A stretch of 8,213 bases of DNA from JBOGGN01 sp050744165. Its GTDB lineage: Bacteria > Actinomycetota > Acidimicrobiia > Acidimicrobiales > Palsa-688. The translations under genes and the position numbers were made by a program. Location: positions 1 through 8,213 of the forward strand of contig JBOGGN010000067.1 in the NCBI GenBank assembly GCA_050744165.1, given 5' to 3'. The notes under the pieces were generated by a model. The model searched no databases, was not told where the DNA came from, and saw nothing but the letters and a program-made list of their open reading frames with translations. Positions 5,981 through 8,213 of the stretch are shown here, one piece after another; within the stretch, counting starts at the first letter, position 1, and the number at the start of each line of letters is the position of its first letter.

Positions 5981-6697
5981 CTATGCCTCCTGCCGCAGTA
6001 CCAACCGCCGGAACCCCTCGGCGTACTGCACCCCGGCCCGCCGCCCCCCCGCTTCGGCCCGCTGGCGGACCACCGAGCGCAGCCACTCCCCCGGCTCGCC
6101 GACCTGGCTGGCGTGACAGGCCACCGCCTGGGCTTTGCGCTCGACAACCGAGGTGATGTCCACCCAGACGTCGGGTTCGAGGCTTCCTGACAGGTAGAGC
6201 GCCGAGACCTGGTGTGCGGGACCCGAGTCGGGGAAGTAGTGGGGATTGCCCGCCGCTGGCGCCACCGCGTCGAGCGTCGCCCACCCCACCATCCGGTGGT
6301 CCCGGTGGTTGGCATAGTTCTGGCCGAAGAACACCGCCGTCGGGTCCGGGCACAGCACCGCCTCGGGTTGCAGCCGCCGTATCAGCGCAACCAAATTTCT
6401 TCGGAGCTCGGCGGTGTCCTCTACCTCACCGTCGGGGTAGCCCAGGAAACAGTGACTGGCCACCCCGAGCACGGCGCCCGCCGCTTCCACCTCGAGACGC
6501 CGGCGGCGGGCCAGCTCCGCGCCGTCGACGGCCGGGTCCATGGAGCCCTTGTCCCCCTCGGCGCAGATGCAGACCACCACCTGGGCGCCCGCGGCCGACC
6601 ACCGGGCCAGGGTCCCGCCGCAGGACACCTCGGGATCGTCGGGGTGGGCATAGACCGCCAGGGCGGAGCGGGGCACAGTGGTGTCCAGCGCAGCCAT
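5981..6697 (-). CDS. PIG-L / LmbE-family N-deacetylase (Zn-dependent)
   Basis: This 238-residue protein has the family signature AHPDDPE at 17-23, where His18 and Asp21 are metal ligands and Asp20 the likely general base, and NHRDHR at 130-135, supplying the third ligand, His134. CGGTLARW and AEGDKGSMD follow the family pattern. PIG-L enzymes remove acetyl groups from N-acetylglucosaminyl compounds; actinobacterial relatives include MshB (mycothiol synthesis) and Mca (mycothiol S-conjugate amidase). At 238 residues it is shorter than typical MshB or Mca (roughly 290-300), so it more likely belongs to the broader LmbE group with unknown substrate. ATG 6697 has no Shine-Dalgarno sequence. The gene follows the threonine aldolase after 24 bases on the same strand, either in an operon or from its own promoter in that gap. 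Family certain, substrate not. Confidence 0.9.
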   Translation of the reverse strand: MAALDTTVPRSALAVYAHPDDPEVSCGGTLARWSAAGAQVVVCICAEGDKGSMDPAVDGAELARRRRLEVEAAGAVLGVASHCFLGYPDGEVEDTAELRRNLVALIRRLQPEAVLCPDPTAVFFGQNYANHRDHRMVGWATLDAVAPAAGNPHYFPDSGPAHQVSALYLSGSLEPDVWVDITSVVERKAQAVACHASQVGEPGEWLRSVVRQRAEAGGRRAGVQYAEGFRRLVLRQEA

Positions 6698-6705
6698 GGG
6701 CCGGG

Positions 6706-6711
6706 AATCTA
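6706..6711 (-). promoter_or_regulatory. Candidate -10 element (TAGATT) for the PIG-L gene
   Basis: TAGATT on the minus strand, a near-consensus TANNNT, lies 8 bases before ATG 6697 in the 24-bp gap after the threonine aldolase stop. It would allow a separate leaderless transcript. No -35 is evident; it would fall inside the aldolase gene. Confidence 0.42.
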
Positions 6712-6721
6712 CCGGGATCGT

Positions 6722-7747
6722 TCAGGGCGCCGACGCCAACGCGGCGCACGCCCGCTCGATGCCGGCGTCGTCGACGTCGTGATGCGTGACCAAGCGGATC
6801 ATGCCCGGCGCGATGGTCCCCGCCCGCACGCCGGCGCCCACCAGATGCGTCAGCAATGCCGCCGGATCCGAGTGCGAGAACGTGACGATATTGGTCGTCA
6901 CTGTCGCCGGGTCGGGCGCCGCCCCCGGCCACCGGTCGGCCACGGCACCGGCGAGGCGCCGGGCTCGGGCATGATCGTCGGCCAGCCTGGTCACCATGGA
7001 CGTCATGGCCACGAGGCCCGCGGCCGCCAGCACGCCGGCCTGGCGCATCCCGCCCCCCAGCCGGCTGCGTTCCAGCCGAGCCACCTCGATCACATCCGCG
7101 GGGCCCGCCAAGAGCGACCCCACTGGCGCACACAGCCCCTTGGACAGGCAGCACATGACAGTCGTCGCGGGCGCCGCCAAGGTGTCCATCGGGATTCCCG
7201 TCGCCACCTCGGCATGCCACAGACGGGCCCCGTCCATATGCAACGGCAGCCCCGCGGCCCGGCACTGCTCCCCCAGCGCCATGAGGTCGAGCAACGGCCA
7301 CACCGCCCCGTTGGCCGGCATGTGGGTGTTCTCGACGCAGACCAGCCCCACCCGCGGCTGATGATGGGCGCCCGCCTCGAGCGCCCAGGCCACCGCGCCG
7401 GCGGGGATGGTCCCATCGGCATCGTCCACCGGGTGCAGCTGGACGGCCGAGTTCCGGGCCGCGGCCGCGTTCTCGTACACCACCAGGTGCTGGCGGGCGC
7501 CCGCCACCACCAGGTCGCCGGGCGAGGTCAACACCCGCAGTGCCAGCTGGTTGCCCATGGTGCCCGAGGGCACGAAGAGGCTCGCCTCCTTGCCTATCCG
7601 CTCGGCGAAGGAGGCCTCCAGGGCGTTGACGGTGGGGTCCTCCCGGTACAGGTCGTCGCCGACCTCGGCGTCGGCCATTGCCCGCCGCATGGCGTCGGTC
7701 GGGCGGGTCACGGTGTCGGAGCGAAGATCCACTGGGGAAAATGCCAC
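6722..7747 (-). CDS. ltaE: Low-specificity L-threonine aldolase (PLP enzyme)
   Basis: This 341-residue fold-type I PLP enzyme cleaves L-threonine or L-allo-threonine (and related beta-hydroxy amino acids) to glycine and an aldehyde in the cytoplasm. The hallmark N-terminus is present: DLRSDTVTRPTDAM, then AEVGDDLYREDPTVNALE and FVPSGTMGNQLAL (59-70). His87 is in the ring-stacking position, HMDGARLWH (170-178) provides the cofactor-contacting Asp172 and Arg175, and Lys203 in CLSKGLCAPVGS should form the internal aldimine. The length is as usual for the family. ENTHMPANGAV replaces the more common ENTHN motif, a minor variation near the active site. The start is GTG 7747, five codons before a second possible GTG; there is no Shine-Dalgarno sequence, but a -10-like hexamer lies 8 bases upstream. 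It is divergent from the inositol-phosphatase-like gene with a 41-bp gap and followed by the PIG-L gene. Confidence 0.94.
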   Translation of the reverse strand: MAFSPVDLRSDTVTRPTDAMRRAMADAEVGDDLYREDPTVNALEASFAERIGKEASLFVPSGTMGNQLALRVLTSPGDLVVAGARQHLVVYENAAAARNSAVQLHPVDDADGTIPAGAVAWALEAGAHHQPRVGLVCVENTHMPANGAVWPLLDLMALGEQCRAAGLPLHMDGARLWHAEVATGIPMDTLAAPATTVMCCLSKGLCAPVGSLLAGPADVIEVARLERSRLGGGMRQAGVLAAAGLVAMTSMVTRLADDHARARRLAGAVADRWPGAAPDPATVTTNIVTFSHSDPAALLTHLVGAGVRAGTIAPGMIRLVTHHDVDDAGIERACAALASAP

Positions 7748-7755
7748 GACGTGCG

Positions 7756-7761
7756 AGGGTA
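7756..7761 (-). promoter_or_regulatory. Candidate -10 element (TACCCT) for the threonine aldolase gene
   Basis: TACCCT on the minus strand lies 8 bases before GTG 7747, the same geometry as at the other genes without a Shine-Dalgarno sequence in this window. No recognisable -35. Confidence 0.35.
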
Positions 7762-7775
7762 TCGGCCCACCGAGG

Positions 7776-7781
7776 TAGAAC
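7776..7781 (+). promoter_or_regulatory. Candidate -10 element (TAGAAC) for the inositol-phosphatase-like gene
   Basis: TAGAAC lies 7 bases before GTG 7789. The last base departs from TANNNT, but position and the lack of a Shine-Dalgarno sequence match the leaderless pattern seen at neighbouring genes. Confidence 0.3.
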
Positions 7782-7788
7782 TACCCCC

Positions 7789-8213
7789 GTGCCGTCGCCA
7801 CCGCCTTCGCCGCCTCCCGGGCTGACCGAGGAGCTACTGGCCGTCGCCACCGAGGCCGCCACCAGGGCGGCAGAGCTCATCGTGGCGGCCTCAGAACGCG
7901 GCCACCACGACATCTATACCAAGTCGTCTCCCACCGACCTAGTGAGTGAGGTCGACCGGGCGGCCGAGCGGTGCGTGGTGTCGGTACTCGACAGGTACCG
8001 GCCAAACGACGCCATCCTCGCCGAGGAGGGCACCTCCCGGCCGGGCACGACCGGCATCCGGTGGGTCATCGATCCCCTCGACGGCACCACCAACTTCCTC
8101 TTCGGGATTCCTGCCTTCGCCGTCTCGGTGGCCGCCGAGCTCGACGGCCAGGCGGTGGCGGGGGTGGTGATCGACCCGTCCCGGCAAGAAACCTTCGCCG
8201 CCATGTCGGGCGC
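7789..8213 (+). CDS. Inositol monophosphatase family protein (N-terminal part, cut by window edge)
   Basis: From GTG 7789 the frame is open to the window end, giving 141 complete codons of a Mg-dependent phosphatase of the IMPase/FBPase superfamily. After a Pro-rich start (PSPPPSPPPG) come the helix TEELLAVATEAATRAAEL, then KSSPTDLVSEVD (45-56), the metal-binding Glu pair in LAEEG (78-81) and WVIDPLDGTTNF (92-103), with Asp95 and Asp98 as metal ligands. In Actinobacteria such enzymes dephosphorylate inositol-1-phosphate for phosphatidylinositol and mycothiol, or histidinol phosphate (HisN type); the available half cannot separate these. The substrate-selecting C-terminal motif lies outside the window. 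GTG 7789 is chosen because it is the first start in this frame in the short gap and has a -10-like hexamer 7 bases upstream; a later start is possible because the Pro-rich stretch is not conserved family sequence. Confidence 0.88.
   Translation, partial: MPSPPPSPPPGLTEELLAVATEAATRAAELIVAASERGHHDIYTKSSPTDLVSEVDRAAERCVVSVLDRYRPNDAILAEEGTSRPGTTGIRWVIDPLDGTTNFLFGIPAFAVSVAAELDGQAVAGVVIDPSRQETFAAMSG

Noticed and set aside
6212..7825. 537-residue plus-strand open frame across the PIG-L and threonine aldolase genes
   Set aside because: It runs across two well-supported genes and their gap, and is rich in Arg, His and Gly with no recognisable fold; a composition artefact.
6426..7913. 495-residue minus-strand open frame overlapping threonine aldolase in another frame
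   Set aside because: Low-complexity Gly/Arg/Pro sequence that also crosses the start of the divergent inositol-phosphatase-like gene; shadow frame.

Overview
The window looks like ordinary chromosome from a high-GC actinobacterium. The evidence is strong G/C bias at third codon positions, several GTG starts, a DUF3040 protein, a transglutaminase/DUF4129 membrane protein, a DPM1-type polyprenol-phosphate mannosyltransferase and a PIG-L deacetylase. An Acidimicrobiia-like lineage is plausible, but that is inference. I see no rRNA, tRNA, CRISPR array, insertion sequence, phage gene or attachment site. No gene-free stretch exceeds 300 bases; the longest, between the DUF3040 gene and the dinB stop, is about 230 bases and is largely explained below.

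Layout. (1) Bases 1-2777, plus strand: the last 57 codons of an upstream gene, probably DUF58, whose TGA overlaps the GTG start of a large transglutaminase-like membrane protein (TgpA type). (2) Bases 2825-5442, minus strand: a glycosyltransferase (polyprenol monophosphomannose synthase), then dinB (DNA polymerase IV) 7 bases downstream, then a DUF3040 membrane protein further on. (3) Bases 5469-5930, plus strand: an unrecognised two-helix membrane protein with a Pro/Glu repeat tail, divergent from the mannosyltransferase across only 26 bp. (4) Bases 5981-7747, minus strand: a low-specificity L-threonine aldolase followed by a PIG-L deacetylase. (5) Bases 7789-8213, plus strand: the first 141 codons of an inositol-monophosphatase-family gene cut by the window edge.

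How the genes fit together. DUF58 plus TgpA is a familiar pair, usually behind a MoxR ATPase, and in Actinobacteria it often sits near DUF3040 and dinB beside the division/cell-wall cluster. The mannosyltransferase, PIG-L deacetylase and inositol-phosphatase-like gene would all fit inositol and mannolipid or mycothiol chemistry, but they are in separate transcription units, so this is suggestive only.

The most interesting signals are small. The dinB frame stops at a TAA but continues downstream for 38 open codons with coding-like composition and an in-phase 12-bp tandem repeat, as if a C-terminal tail had been cut off by a single substitution. dinB also holds an in-frame 33-bp duplication between its likely clamp-binding motif and its tail. 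Several starts lack a Shine-Dalgarno sequence and instead carry a TANNNT-like hexamer 7-9 bases upstream, which suggests leaderless transcripts, including a divergent pair whose -10 hexamers overlap. I found no convincing undescribed multi-gene system.
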